Source of the DNA: UBA10107 sp963835585
GTDB lineage: Archaea; Nanobdellota; Nanobdellia; Woesearchaeales; UBA10107
DNA: 64,000 bases
Assembly: GCA_963835585.1 (NCBI GenBank)
Contig: CAWIGF010000003.1
Location: forward strand, 186,001 to 250,000
Reading direction: 5' to 3'
In this document: piece after piece, positions 41,923 through 51,397 of the stretch
How the letters are laid out: each line of letters opens with the position of its first letter
How positions within the stretch are numbered: position 1 is the stretch's first letter
Notes under the pieces: model-generated
What the model was told of the DNA's origin: nothing
What the model saw: the letters and a program-made list of their open reading frames with translations, nothing else
Databases searched by the model: none
Translations under genes and position numbers: made by a program

Positions 41923-42178
41923 GAATCTGATTGAATTTTACGGCAGGGAGTGCCCTCATTGCAAACGGATTGAGCCTGTTGTTAAGGAATTTGAGAAGAA
42001 GTTCGGGGAAATAACAAAGTTTGAAATCTGGCATGATGCCGAGAATAAAAGTTTATTTGATTCATTCGCTTCAAAGCGCTGCAATGGCGTTCCATTCTTT
42101 TTCAACACAGAGAACAAAAAATTTATTTGTGGGGAGTGTGATTTAGGGCAATTAGAAGAGTGGATGACTGGTTCTTAG
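41912..42178 (+). CDS. Thioredoxin-like protein overlapping DNA ligase
   Basis: An 88-residue thioredoxin-fold protein with CPHC redox pair in EFYGRECPHCKRIEP and the loop CNGVPFFFN. It is a paralogue of the PDH-operon protein at 35353-35652: both have the GVPFF loop followed by KFICG. The start lies 11 nt inside the ligase gene. A specific thiol partner cannot be named. Confidence 0.83.
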   Translation: MKNKNLIEFYGRECPHCKRIEPVVKEFEKKFGEITKFEIWHDAENKSLFDSFASKRCNGVPFFFNTENKKFICGECDLGQLEEWMTGS

Positions 42179-42277
42179 TTTTTTCATAATGAGTTCATTC
42201 TTTTGGTTGCAACAATAGCTGTACCTGTAGGATAGTGGATAGTAATATTTATATATTGTAAATTTTCTTGAATTTAT

Positions 42278-43444
42278 ATGAGAATTCTTTTATCAAAAAA
42301 GTCAAGAAAATACTTGTTTGAGTTTTTGAAACAAAAATATGTAGTTGATACATTGCCATCTCTTTCTCATAAACTCAAAATTCCATATGATACTTTTAAG
42401 AAATGGGCATATGGCGATGTATACCTTCCGAGTTCCATAATCCCTTCTGAACTAACTGGATTGAAAGTTATTGATCAACGCGAGGAAGGTTGGGGTCGTA
42501 AAAAAGGAGCGTCAATAGGAGGAAAGAGAAATGTTGAAATCATGAAGCAGCGACTTGGCGAAAAGAGGTATTTTGAGGTCAGAAGCAAGCTCGGTACAAA
42601 AATAATGCATAGTCTGTGGAGGAAATACGGATCAAATCTGACTAATCGTGCGATTAGTGCAAGAATTCGAATACGGGAACGGAGTGCTTCACAACTAGAG
42701 GAACAACACAGTTCATTCTTTACTAATCAGATCGTTACATTAAATAATTCGACTATTTCATTTAGTAATGCAGACAAGAAGAAAAATATACAATTTCCAA
42801 CCGAAATGACATCCGAACTTGCCGAGGAAATTGGAATTCATCTCGGGGATGGATGTATGTCTTACAATCGAAATTATTTCTCTGTGAAGTGCAATAAAAA
42901 AGAAGAAGACTATATGTGTGGTAGATTGTTTTATCTTTACAAAACTCTTTATGGTGTGAATCTTAATCTTATGAGACTGCCAAGTGTTTCTGGGTTTGAA
43001 ATATATTCAAAAGCATTATGTGAATTCAAGAATAAAATTCTGGGTATTCCTCGTGGCGAAAAAGTCGGACGCATTAGAGTTCCTTCTGTAGTACTCAAAA
43101 CTAAAAACAAGAGCATATATTGCTCTTTTATTAGGGGACTCTTCGATACGGATGGTTGTATTCACTTACGTTATGGAAAATATCCTGTTATATCTATTGG
43201 AATACATTCAGAGATACTAATGGCACAAGTTGGTGAGATGCTGAAGAAAATGGGATTTTTGCCAGCTGTGTATGATAAGGCAGTAATATTGAGTGGTTTC
43301 ACCATGCTAAGAAAATGGTTAAAATACATAGGTTCAAATAATCCTGTCAAACTTAGGAAACTCAATTGGGCGAGTAGTTCAGTGGATAAAATTATCGGTT
43401 GCGGTCCGGTAGACCGGGGTTCGATTCCCCGCTCGCTCGTTTGA
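42278..43444 (+). CDS. LAGLIDADG homing endonuclease running through tRNA-Arg
   Basis: A 388-residue two-motif LAGLIDADG protein with an N-terminal helix-turn-helix-like part (LPSLSHKLKIPYDTFKKWA). The first motif IGIHLGDGC has D191 and the second RGLFDTDGC has D290/D292, both intact. The last 26 codons are the sequence of tRNA-Arg, and the frame stops just after it, so the endonuclease gene sits directly on the tRNA 5' side without its own stop. TATA-like ATTTATATATT lies about 25 bp before the ATG. It is distinct from the gene at 1523, but the C-terminal halves look related. Confidence 0.83.
   Translation: MRILLSKKSRKYLFEFLKQKYVVDTLPSLSHKLKIPYDTFKKWAYGDVYLPSSIIPSELTGLKVIDQREEGWGRKKGASIGGKRNVEIMKQRLGEKRYFEVRSKLGTKIMHSLWRKYGSNLTNRAISARIRIRERSASQLEEQHSSFFTNQIVTLNNSTISFSNADKKKNIQFPTEMTSELAEEIGIHLGDGCMSYNRNYFSVKCNKKEEDYMCGRLFYLYKTLYGVNLNLMRLPSVSGFEIYSKALCEFKNKILGIPRGEKVGRIRVPSVVLKTKNKSIYCSFIRGLFDTDGCIHLRYGKYPVISIGIHSEILMAQVGEMLKKMGFLPAVYDKAVILSGFTMLRKWLKYIGSNNPVKLRKLNWASSSVDKIIGCGPVDRGSIPRSLV
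43368..43439 (+). tRNA. tRNA-Arg (GCG)
   Basis: Acceptor GGGCGAG pairs with CTCGCTC (one G-T), discriminator G. Anticodon stem ATCGG/CCGGT encloses TTGCGGT, anticodon GCG. T arm CGGGG-TTCGATT-CCCCG is perfect. The D stem GTTC/AAAT is weak, which lowers the stability expected for a normal tRNA. No intron. The gene lies wholly within the 3' end of the LAGLIDADG frame. Confidence 0.85.
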
Positions 43445-43480
43445 TTCTTTGTTGTGATTTTCGCAAGGAAGAATCTAAAC

Positions 43481-43987
43481 TTACATCTCGTCCATTTCTA
43501 TCTTGAGAATATTTTCCTTCGCTTGTATTTCCTTAAATTTTTTGTCAAGCCTGAAGAAAGATTGTGAATCAATCTGCCTTTCGAGAATAGGGATTCCTTT
43601 GTTGATCATTGAGAAGACATGGGCCTTTACCGTCAATTCCGTGAGTCCTGTTCTCATAGAAATGTCCCCGTAACTAAGAGGGGTCTGCTCAACCGCATAT
43701 AAAACCATGAACACTTGTTTTTCTGATTCCGTAAGGGAGAATTCCTTGTTCTGCGAGATCGCTTTAGATACCAAGAAGTGTATCTCATCAACCTGCTCCC
43801 TGAGTTTCTCGAGCTTCAACTCAATTTCATCAAGCTGCGATCCGTGATTAGTGAGTTCATCTGTATTTTCATTTATGGAAGTCAAATGATCATCCATTTC
43901 GTCGCGAACAGCCTTGAATGCAGAACGAACGTGTCTATCGAGCTCAACCAACTGAGACTCCTCTTTTTTACTTCTGAACATTACCAT
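43481..43987 (-). CDS. Coiled-coil winged-helix protein
   Basis: About 168 residues: a helical N-terminal half with heptads (ELDRHVRSAFKAVRDEM, LDEIELKLEKLREQVDEI), then a winged helix at about 100-160 (SEKQVFMVLYAVEQTPLS, MRTGLTELTVKAHVFSM). The start at 43987 is favoured by ATATTTATAAATG about 30 bp upstream; the frame begins at 44005. The coiled coil suggests a dimeric regulator. Divergent from the surface-protein gene at 44189, which is a possible target. Confidence 0.68.
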   Translation of the reverse strand: MVMFRSKKEESQLVELDRHVRSAFKAVRDEMDDHLTSINENTDELTNHGSQLDEIELKLEKLREQVDEIHFLVSKAISQNKEFSLTESEKQVFMVLYAVEQTPLSYGDISMRTGLTELTVKAHVFSMINKGIPILERQIDSQSFFRLDKKFKEIQAKENILKIEMDEM

Positions 43988-44188
43988 CCCCACTGAGACA
44001 ATCACAAATTCATTTATAAATATTTATGTAGTCAAGATATGATGAAAATAATCCAGTTTTTATACAAATGCAGTGACGAAATATGTTCAATTTACTATTT
44101 CTAAACTCAAATTTGTTATTTATAAGCAAATCATAAAGGATATATATTAATCGCCTGTTGAAATCTACAGGGGGTTATTGGGTACATT

Positions 44189-47167
44189 ATGGGGCGTTTA
44201 GATGATTTAAAAGAGAGGAAAATTTTTTCTTCAACAGATGTTTCAATAATATCGACTTTTATCTTATGCCTTATTTTTATTTTCTTCCTTCATTTCGTTA
44301 CGACTCTTCATAATTCAGTCGGGTCGATTCAGATTGCGACGGAAAAGGCAACAATAAATCTTCAAAGCATCAATAACATTCAAATTCCTGCACAGGTTGT
44401 TTTCTACGGAAACACGACATCCAATAATCCCAAAATCGGTGCTGTCGTGACGCCGAAAGAGACGCCTGTGCTTCAAATTTCTTTCTCGGGTGCAGATAAG
44501 GACTCGATCAAAAACTTGAGAATCGAAGACGTTCCCAAGACAATACCAAAACTCGATGAAAAGCATGCCTGGGTTCAACTTTATGCCATAGATTCTACCG
44601 CAGTAAACTTCACAAACGCTACAGTGAATGTTGTCGCAAAAGGCACAAATCTCTATAAGTGCAAGTCATGGAATTTCGATAACCAATCCTGCAGCGGCAC
44701 ATGGGTATTATTCAAGACAGGGCTTGTTCCAGGACAGAAATATGAATTTGAGCTGAGTCACGATGATCCTGCATTCGCTGAGATTATTGTAGCGATAGAT
44801 GCACAGCATCTGGATGAGAATTACACTTTCATTTCAGACATATATCCTGAAATCGAGGCAATTGACAATAATTGGAGCGAACCAATTTATGAAAATCAAT
44901 ATGTAAGAGTAACATACGCTGAGAATCTAACTAGTAGTAACTTTATTGACTATGTCGCTCGCTCAAACACTTCCGCATACTTCGATGTGTATATTGCTGG
45001 AACTGATCAGAAAGTCGGTACGAGCGATATTGTCTCTGGATCCCAGCAATACATCAATATGAGCGGGCTTAACCAACCAGAAGACACATTTGACTTCAAG
45101 ATACAGGATCCTAACGAATCAGATGCGAATCCATTCATACAATTCGACTACATCCATGACCAAGCTCCCAACAATCTGACAGCAAACTCTGGCATTTATT
45201 TCGATGGTTTCGAAACCGGAACATTAGTAACAGATGGTTGGACGGTATCAAGTGGATGGGAGCGTAACATTACGGCTCCTTACGCGGGAACATATGATGT
45301 AAGGGATAATACAACAGTAACCACTGCAGCATATCTCTACTTGAATATGAGCACAGCTTACTATCAGAACATAAATATCTCATTCTATGCCAATACAACA
45401 GGAACATCAGTTACGAAATACATGGCAGAGTGGTGGAATGGAAGTGTATGGGGAGTATTAATGAACACAACGCACCTGGCAACATATACTTATTATAACT
45501 ATCTTCTTACCGCAAACAATTCAAACAACAATGCAAATTTCCGTTTGATGTTCAATTGCACCGTTAGTGCGACTGCTGGACGGGGATGCTATCTTGATAA
45601 CGTCAACATATCAGGAACCACAATGGATCCTAATATTACAGGAGTGATGAATTACAGTGTAACGAATCAAAGTGTCATGATAAACTGGACAACCTATCTC
45701 AATTCAAATACAACGCTGCGGTATGGAAACCAAAGCTCAAATCTGCTTAGATTTAACATATCTGTTAATGACAATGGGGCTGTGCACAATGTTTCTGTGT
45801 CAGGATTGATGAACGGCACAATTTATTTCTACAATGTGACATCATGTACTCCTGCAGGAGCATGCAACACGTCTGGAATCTATAATTTCACGACATTGCC
45901 ATATAATATTCCTCAAGTCTTTGCTGTGCTACCAGTCAATGGCTCAATATTCAACACCAGTAACATCATTACAATACAGGCAAATGTAACTGGTCCTTTA
46001 CCGGTAAATACAGTCTACACAAATATCACGTTGTCAAATAAATCGATAACGCAGCTCACTTTGCCGGAATACGGAACATCGCCACAATACAATGCCACTT
46101 ACACGGCCCCCAACTTGCTTGGAACCTACAACGTCACTTTCATAGCTAATGACACATTAAACAACATCAACAACACCATAAAGACTAATTTCACCGTAAA
46201 TGACATAATCCCTCCAGCAGTGTTTTCTGTACTTCCTATTAATGGTACTATCTTCAACATAAGCAATGTTATCACAATACAGGCAAATGTGACTGATAAT
46301 ATAAACGTGTCAACAGTCTACACAAATATCACGTTGTCAAATAAATCGATAACGCAGCTCACTTTGCCGGAATACGGAACATCGCCACAATACAATGCCA
46401 CTTACACAATCCCTGCACTGTCTGGCCAGTACAATGTGACATTCATAGGAAACGATTCATCTGGAAATGTTAATTCTTCAATAACCACTTACTTCACAGT
46501 TGCATCTAGTATTTCGATTACTATACTTTCTGTTAATGCTACCCCTAATCCTGTGCTACCAAGTCAATTGGTGAATATAACTGCAAATGTTACTGATGGT
46601 GTCACAATCGATACTGTTTGGTTCAATCTTAATCTTATCAACATTACCATGAAGGGATGCGGCACAGGAATATATTGTAACGATACCATTAATGTCTCTT
46701 CTTTGTATGCTGGTATCTACAGTTATACGGTCTATGCCAACGATACTTCAAGTAATACCGCAACTCCAATGACTTCAAATTTCACTATATCTGCTGTTGT
46801 TTCAGTGAATCTGTATAACCAATCAATTAATTTCTCATCGGGACAAGTAGGCCAGACACTAAATGCACAACCACTATATGGTTTCCCGATGGTTGTCCAA
46901 AACACAGGAAACATAAACATATCTGTCAACATCAGCGGAACAAATCTTTCAGGGGCAACAAGTGCACGAATCACACCTAACTATGTTGATTGGTCGAATG
47001 CATCTGGATTTACGTCACTTGCGAATCTCAGCTATGCGCAGCAATTGGTTAACCCTCTTATGATGCAGCTGCAGACTACGAACATCTTTTTCAGAATCAA
47101 TGTCCCGTTGGGAATCCCAAGTCAGCAGTATACTGGAAACATTACCATTGTCGCAGAATCGAAATGA
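44189..47167 (+). CDS. Large surface protein with Ig-like repeats
   Basis: A 992-residue protein anchored by an N-terminal membrane helix (residues about 18-40, LCLIFIFFLHFVTTL) and otherwise outside the cell. It is Asn/Thr-rich with many N-x-T/S glycosylation-type sites. A jelly-roll-like region spans about 330-475, a fibronectin-like one about 490-570, and then tandem Ig-like repeats. Two repeats share a 95-bp identical DNA segment. The last 110 residues (QVGQTLNAQPLYGFPMVV to QQYTGNITI) resemble the end of the protein at 49894-50778. Probably a cell-surface or adhesion protein. Confidence 0.75.
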   Translation: MGRLDDLKERKIFSSTDVSIISTFILCLIFIFFLHFVTTLHNSVGSIQIATEKATINLQSINNIQIPAQVVFYGNTTSNNPKIGAVVTPKETPVLQISFSGADKDSIKNLRIEDVPKTIPKLDEKHAWVQLYAIDSTAVNFTNATVNVVAKGTNLYKCKSWNFDNQSCSGTWVLFKTGLVPGQKYEFELSHDDPAFAEIIVAIDAQHLDENYTFISDIYPEIEAIDNNWSEPIYENQYVRVTYAENLTSSNFIDYVARSNTSAYFDVYIAGTDQKVGTSDIVSGSQQYINMSGLNQPEDTFDFKIQDPNESDANPFIQFDYIHDQAPNNLTANSGIYFDGFETGTLVTDGWTVSSGWERNITAPYAGTYDVRDNTTVTTAAYLYLNMSTAYYQNINISFYANTTGTSVTKYMAEWWNGSVWGVLMNTTHLATYTYYNYLLTANNSNNNANFRLMFNCTVSATAGRGCYLDNVNISGTTMDPNITGVMNYSVTNQSVMINWTTYLNSNTTLRYGNQSSNLLRFNISVNDNGAVHNVSVSGLMNGTIYFYNVTSCTPAGACNTSGIYNFTTLPYNIPQVFAVLPVNGSIFNTSNIITIQANVTGPLPVNTVYTNITLSNKSITQLTLPEYGTSPQYNATYTAPNLLGTYNVTFIANDTLNNINNTIKTNFTVNDIIPPAVFSVLPINGTIFNISNVITIQANVTDNINVSTVYTNITLSNKSITQLTLPEYGTSPQYNATYTIPALSGQYNVTFIGNDSSGNVNSSITTYFTVASSISITILSVNATPNPVLPSQLVNITANVTDGVTIDTVWFNLNLINITMKGCGTGIYCNDTINVSSLYAGIYSYTVYANDTSSNTATPMTSNFTISAVVSVNLYNQSINFSSGQVGQTLNAQPLYGFPMVVQNTGNINISVNISGTNLSGATSARITPNYVDWSNASGFTSLANLSYAQQLVNPLMMQLQTTNIFFRINVPLGIPSQQYTGNITIVAESK
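46010..46104 (+). repeat. 95-bp direct repeat, copy 1
   Basis: Identical to 46313-46407. Both lie in successive Ig-like repeats of the surface protein and encode VYTNITLSNKSITQ onward. No mismatch over 95 bp indicates recent duplication or gene conversion, since flanking repeat parts differ. Confidence 0.95.
46313..46407 (+). repeat. 95-bp direct repeat, copy 2
   Basis: Second identical copy, 303 bp downstream of the first, so the shift is 101 codons and keeps the frame. Confidence 0.95.
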
Positions 47168-49115
47168 TATTCTTGATGTAGTGCTTAAAGTCGATTTCGG
47201 CAGGAAGATTCGATTTCTTGAGGGATTCGAACAACTTCTTGAAATACGTAATGTCATTATTCTCATATTTTGGCTCAAGAACGCTCCACATACTCTTCTG
47301 CGCCTCCATGTCAAATGCATGAGTTTTACGCCCAGAATATATCTTCGCTTTCTTTATTGTTGCTCCTTTGAACTGCAATCTGCACTCATCATTTTTGAAG
47401 AGATCTATGAATTTGCAATCATTTGATTTTACAACAAAGATATATTTGCTTCCACTCTGTAGCATGAGAGGCCCAGAACTCAAGGATTTCTTGAAAAAGT
47501 CTCTAACATTTCCCTTGAAAACCGAGAAGTCAAATCTTTTGTTTGAATATATGAGCTCGCTCTTTTCAGGGGACATATCGAAATCAACAACAGCCATAAT
47601 TTGTGTTATTTCCTTCCCAGATAGCCACAATCTATTCTTAATATTGATTGAATTTTTATCGAGAGTGATGGACAGAGGAGAATTAATTTGGGGAAAGAAA
47701 AATTTATTCGCAAACCCGAACAACGTCTTTAACATATACAATATGATGATTATTCCAAGTATGATTGCGATGAATATACCAATGTATGTAACAGTCTTGG
47801 AAGAGAAGGAAGGAAGTATGGTAATTGATTGTTGTGCTGCGGCTACCTGTGTAACGTTGTTATTATCAACGTAAGCCACCGTCGCCCTGATTACATATTC
47901 CCCGTTTAAATTTGCTGGTATCTGCAGTGTTCTAACGACGCTGGCGCTTGTCTCTACGGCTAATGTAGTGATATCGCTGACAAGTAGCTTTGATAAATCT
48001 TGACTCCACAACCTAACAGTCAACTGTACATCAACTTCTTTTGCTCCTCCTAGGTTGTATAGCTCTATGGTTACTGGAAGGTCGTTGCCTGCCTGGATAT
48101 TTTCATTGATTTGGCCTAGTTGTATGTCAAGTAGTTTTTGTCCATAATTAACAACGTCAATCGTCACAGGGACTGTTGTCATCATGTTGCCCAATGCTAT
48201 CTCTATATTTCCGCTATATTTTCCGATTGGTGTATTGGGCTCAGTATTAATTATTATATTGATATTATTCGATTCTCCGGGGCCGAGTGTGAAATCGGTC
48301 GTTTCAAAGCTTATGAATTGCGCAATATTTCCTGTGACACTTACCTTAACCTCTGTTTCCGTTGCGAGGGTGTTTGTTATGCTTATTTCAGATGTTTCGT
48401 GTTCATTTTGATATGCCTCAATAGTTAGAGGCACAGAAACAATGCTCTGAACTTCTTGCATTGTTTGGTTTATTGCGGTCTCAACAGCTGTGGCAACTAT
48501 GCCCGCACTCGTTCCGCCACCAGTACTGCTCGGTGGCAAAGAAGGAGATGGGGGCAGTCCGAAAATACCGAATATGCTAAGGTGCGTTGTGTTGGCCCAA
48601 ACATATTCATCAATAGTATCAACTCCCCCCTCCGGCGGATTAAATACGGTCCACGTCTGACTACTATCATTGAAATACTCTAGCCTTAGAGAACCCTCGT
48701 CTAAATTTAATGCATTTACGGCGGCTTTCGAATAAAATACCTTTACAATTACATCAGTTATGTTATCCACATTTTCGCTAAAATTTACATATTTTCCATA
48801 AGGTAGAAGGAAGTAATCGGATGTGTTTGTAGGATTGCTCGCATAGAATGAAGTATTCACTACAGCAAGCTGCGAACTTGACGTTGATACTGTTGCTTCC
48901 ACTCCATAATCAGAGCCACCAATAGTTCCAGAATAATTAGAGCCAATAGCTCCGGAACCAGATGAGGAATTGAGATTGAAAGCAAGAGAAGGAAATACAC
49001 TTACTGAGCTTACTAAGGCCAAGGATAGAGATTCATTAGTGTCGCCATAAGCTGCAACAAAAAATAGACACGATATTATCAGAATACTAAGGCACAGTTT
49101 CTTGTTCATGTTCAT
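47142..49115 (-). CDS. Surface protein with beta domains, membrane helix and cytosolic tail
   Basis: About 657 residues. A signal peptide follows the MNMNKK start (49115), chosen because the frame before it lies inside the upstream gene. The ectodomain has a Gly/Ser-rich linker and CARDB-like beta domains (NLGGAKEVDVQLTV, GEYVIRATVAYVDNN). One membrane helix (TYIGIFIAIILGIIIILYML) precedes a cytosolic tail of about 180 residues. Position and topology suggest a transmembrane link between surface and cell interior. It overlaps the convergent 992-residue gene by 26 nt and the upstream gene by 29 nt. Confidence 0.7.
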   Translation of the reverse strand: MNMNKKLCLSILIISCLFFVAAYGDTNESLSLALVSSVSVFPSLAFNLNSSSGSGAIGSNYSGTIGGSDYGVEATVSTSSSQLAVVNTSFYASNPTNTSDYFLLPYGKYVNFSENVDNITDVIVKVFYSKAAVNALNLDEGSLRLEYFNDSSQTWTVFNPPEGGVDTIDEYVWANTTHLSIFGIFGLPPSPSLPPSSTGGGTSAGIVATAVETAINQTMQEVQSIVSVPLTIEAYQNEHETSEISITNTLATETEVKVSVTGNIAQFISFETTDFTLGPGESNNINIIINTEPNTPIGKYSGNIEIALGNMMTTVPVTIDVVNYGQKLLDIQLGQINENIQAGNDLPVTIELYNLGGAKEVDVQLTVRLWSQDLSKLLVSDITTLAVETSASVVRTLQIPANLNGEYVIRATVAYVDNNNVTQVAAAQQSITILPSFSSKTVTYIGIFIAIILGIIIILYMLKTLFGFANKFFFPQINSPLSITLDKNSINIKNRLWLSGKEITQIMAVVDFDMSPEKSELIYSNKRFDFSVFKGNVRDFFKKSLSSGPLMLQSGSKYIFVVKSNDCKFIDLFKNDECRLQFKGATIKKAKIYSGRKTHAFDMEAQKSMWSVLEPKYENNDITYFKKLFESLKKSNLPAEIDFKHYIKNIISILRQW

Positions 49116-49848
49116 TTGTATTTTCGCTCTTTTTCTTTTTAAATCTATCCCTGGTTTTTCGTTTAATCCATGATGAGAATCCATGCTGCTTGATCTTTTC
49201 ATATTCCTTTATCATCCTTTTCTTCTTCTGTCTAATATAGCGCATGATTCTGTTCATCCGTATTCCTATATAGAATACGATTGTAAGGGCCATTAGGAAG
49301 AACAGTTCATTAAGCCACTTGTTTTGTTCATAGAATTTATCAATTGTCCTGGAAATCCAGTTGACTATTCCTTTTATGCCGCTGAATATCCCATTGAGTA
49401 TTCTGTTTATGAAAGACGGTGGGTACTTGTAATCTATTTGTATGGATCTGGTTACTTCCTCTATTATGTTGAATGTTCCTTTGTTTCCGCTAGCAACAGA
49501 CGTGCTTATATCGAGACTGTATGTTCCGGGCGTAATTCCAGTAGAATTGACACTTATTATCACATCGGCTATACCATCTTCGGCTGGGTTCCCTCTATGA
49601 ATGACGGCAAGTGGCGGATTAATGGTCATTGTTTGCGGATATGCCGATGCTCTGTGCCCCAAATCACCACCAAAAGAAACGCTATATTCGCTTGTTTGTC
49701 CATCATTATTTATGATAGAAATGCTTATGCTGAAATTTTGTCCGATTGTCGCGTTGAATGTCTTTGAGGGGGGAATTGCCATGCCTACAGCAAACGCGCT
49801 GCTTGCAAGAATGAGAAGAAGTAATGGGATGGTTATGATTTTCTTCAT
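49087..49848 (-). CDS. Secreted Ig-like protein with membrane helix and basic tail
   Basis: A 253-residue protein: signal peptide to about residue 20 (ILASSAFA), one beta-sandwich domain (residues 25-135, ISISIINNDGQTSEY, ADVIISVNSTGITPGTYSL), one membrane helix (LFFLMALTIVFYIGI) and a strongly basic cytosolic tail. This resembles the architecture of the next protein at smaller size. It overlaps it by 29 nt, implying co-translation in one operon. Confidence 0.7.
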   Translation of the reverse strand: MKKIITIPLLLLILASSAFAVGMAIPPSKTFNATIGQNFSISISIINNDGQTSEYSVSFGGDLGHRASAYPQTMTINPPLAVIHRGNPAEDGIADVIISVNSTGITPGTYSLDISTSVASGNKGTFNIIEEVTRSIQIDYKYPPSFINRILNGIFSGIKGIVNWISRTIDKFYEQNKWLNELFFLMALTIVFYIGIRMNRIMRYIRQKKKRMIKEYEKIKQHGFSSWIKRKTRDRFKKKKSENTNEHEQETVP

Positions 49849-49893
49849 AAATTTGAAAGAAAAAGTGGGAATAAAAACCTGTCGGTTTCAGGC

Positions 49894-50778
49894 TTATCCC
49901 TGAATATTAAATGTCATATTTCCAGTATAGTTTTGTTGCGATATTCCATTTGGCGTGGAGATGTAAAAGTATACTTTCTGAACGCTTCCTCCTGTTACTC
50001 CGTTTGCGATAGTTGCAGGAGCTGCAGATGGAAGTGCAATCTTTCCGCCTGCTGATCCAACTCCAGTATCAGTTATATTGAACGTTACATTTCCAGGACC
50101 TATGGCTTGGGCAGGCGTTGTCTGGCCAACCAAACTCGTTCCGTTGACGCTGTAGTTCGCTGGAATATTACCTGTATTGTTAAGAAGAAGTGGGAAACCA
50201 TTTACCGTTCCGTAGTAGATCCCAGCTACTGCCGTTCCATTCTCTGCTCTTTGCGCAGTCTGACCGACTGTTTGGTTACCGAAGCTGATTGGAGCGTTTC
50301 CTAGTGCCGTCGAGAGAACGCTGCTGACAGTGAATGATGTTGCATTTACCACAGTAGCTATGCCATCACTAAATGTTATATTTACAGTCCATGTCCCTGC
50401 TGCCGCTGTACTTGGCAATGTGTATGTATTGTTCGAAAAGATTGCACCAGTCAGGCTGGTTCCACTAGCTAAGCTGAGGTTTGTGGGTCCACCCTGTGCT
50501 GCTCCTGTCGTATTGTAATAAATTATACTTGCTGTAATTGTATCGCTGTTATTATCAGTGATGTTCGCTAGAAACGTGAGTGTATTTCCTGGACTCGCAG
50601 GATTTGGTGTTACATTTGCATATACAAGAACAGGAGGAGTATTAGTGATAAACACAGTCATAGTTGTGTTCAAGTATTGTGTTGTTGCAAAACCAACGCC
50701 AAGCAATGCTATGCTCGCAATCACAAGAAATACGAATAAAACTAGATTACCTCTTGCAACAGTATGTCTTTCGTCCAT
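49894..50778 (-). CDS. Signal-anchored Ig-like surface protein
   Basis: A 294-residue protein with an N-terminal helix (NLVLFVFLVIASIALLGVGF) and one Ig-like domain (VYANVTPNPASPGNTLTF). Its C-terminal 110 residues match the end of the 992-residue surface protein: QTVGQT, GFPLLLNNTGNI, ISTPNGISQQNYTGN. The short pre-helix MDERHTVARGN is reminiscent of archaeal pilin leaders, but no class III cleavage site is certain. First gene of the minus-strand surface operon. Confidence 0.7.
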   Translation of the reverse strand: MDERHTVARGNLVLFVFLVIASIALLGVGFATTQYLNTTMTVFITNTPPVLVYANVTPNPASPGNTLTFLANITDNNSDTITASIIYYNTTGAAQGGPTNLSLASGTSLTGAIFSNNTYTLPSTAAAGTWTVNITFSDGIATVVNATSFTVSSVLSTALGNAPISFGNQTVGQTAQRAENGTAVAGIYYGTVNGFPLLLNNTGNIPANYSVNGTSLVGQTTPAQAIGPGNVTFNITDTGVGSAGGKIALPSAAPATIANGVTGGSVQKVYFYISTPNGISQQNYTGNMTFNIQG

Positions 50779-50911
50779 CTACCCTCTTTGCTTTTTAGTT
50801 TGAAGTCTGATTTATATACTTTTCTCTTGTCTTTTTTGTCCCAGAATAGTACTTATTTTAGCTTTTTTACCCTGGAAACTACTTTTGCTACATTCACAGA
50901 TAATTCTAATC

Positions 50912-51397
50912 TTATATTTCTCTTTCTTTGCAGATCTCTTCCAGGTTGCGTTTCGATATCTCCATCTCATCTATATCATCATCAGTATAGAGCTGAGGAT
51001 AAATTTTGCAATACTTGACCAATGCCTCGAAAAAATCTCTTCTCATCTTAAGATATTCTGGCTTGATTGATTCAGGGACTAAATTTAGTTCCCTATCTAA
51101 TGCAAGAACGCATCTGTTCCGTTCGTCATATCTTATTTCTGCAAATTCAATGTATTCGTGAATTGCTACATATTTTCTGAAGCCTTCTTTCACTTTGTCA
51201 GATACACCAATAAGAACTCCATCTTTTGGATCTCCACTCATTCTGAATGCAAAATTTTGTAAATTTGGGTTTATCGATTGTGGCAGGATGAAATAAGAAA
51301 AATCTCTATTTCCTAGTTCAACCCTCACTTCTTCGTAACCCTTACTTCTGAAATGTTTTTTCGTTTCCTCAATCTCTATTTTTGTGAATTTTTTCAT
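50912..51397 (-). CDS. Unknown soluble protein with HEYIE motif
   Basis: A 161-residue hydrophilic protein. The middle contains YVAIHEYIEFAEI, an H-E-x-x-E arrangement that may chelate metal or be accidental; no third ligand is obvious. N- and C-terminal parts are helical and charged (EEVRVELGNRDFSYF, DIDEMEISKRNLEEI). Function not recognised. Three GTCGACATT-like words lie 140-230 bp upstream of its start. Confidence 0.55.
   Translation of the reverse strand: MKKFTKIEIEETKKHFRSKGYEEVRVELGNRDFSYFILPQSINPNLQNFAFRMSGDPKDGVLIGVSDKVKEGFRKYVAIHEYIEFAEIRYDERNRCVLALDRELNLVPESIKPEYLKMRRDFFEALVKYCKIYPQLYTDDDIDEMEISKRNLEEICKEREI

Noticed and set aside
46010..46407. CRISPR-like or mobile repeat
   Set aside because: The repeat is in frame within a protein's Ig-like units and has only two copies.
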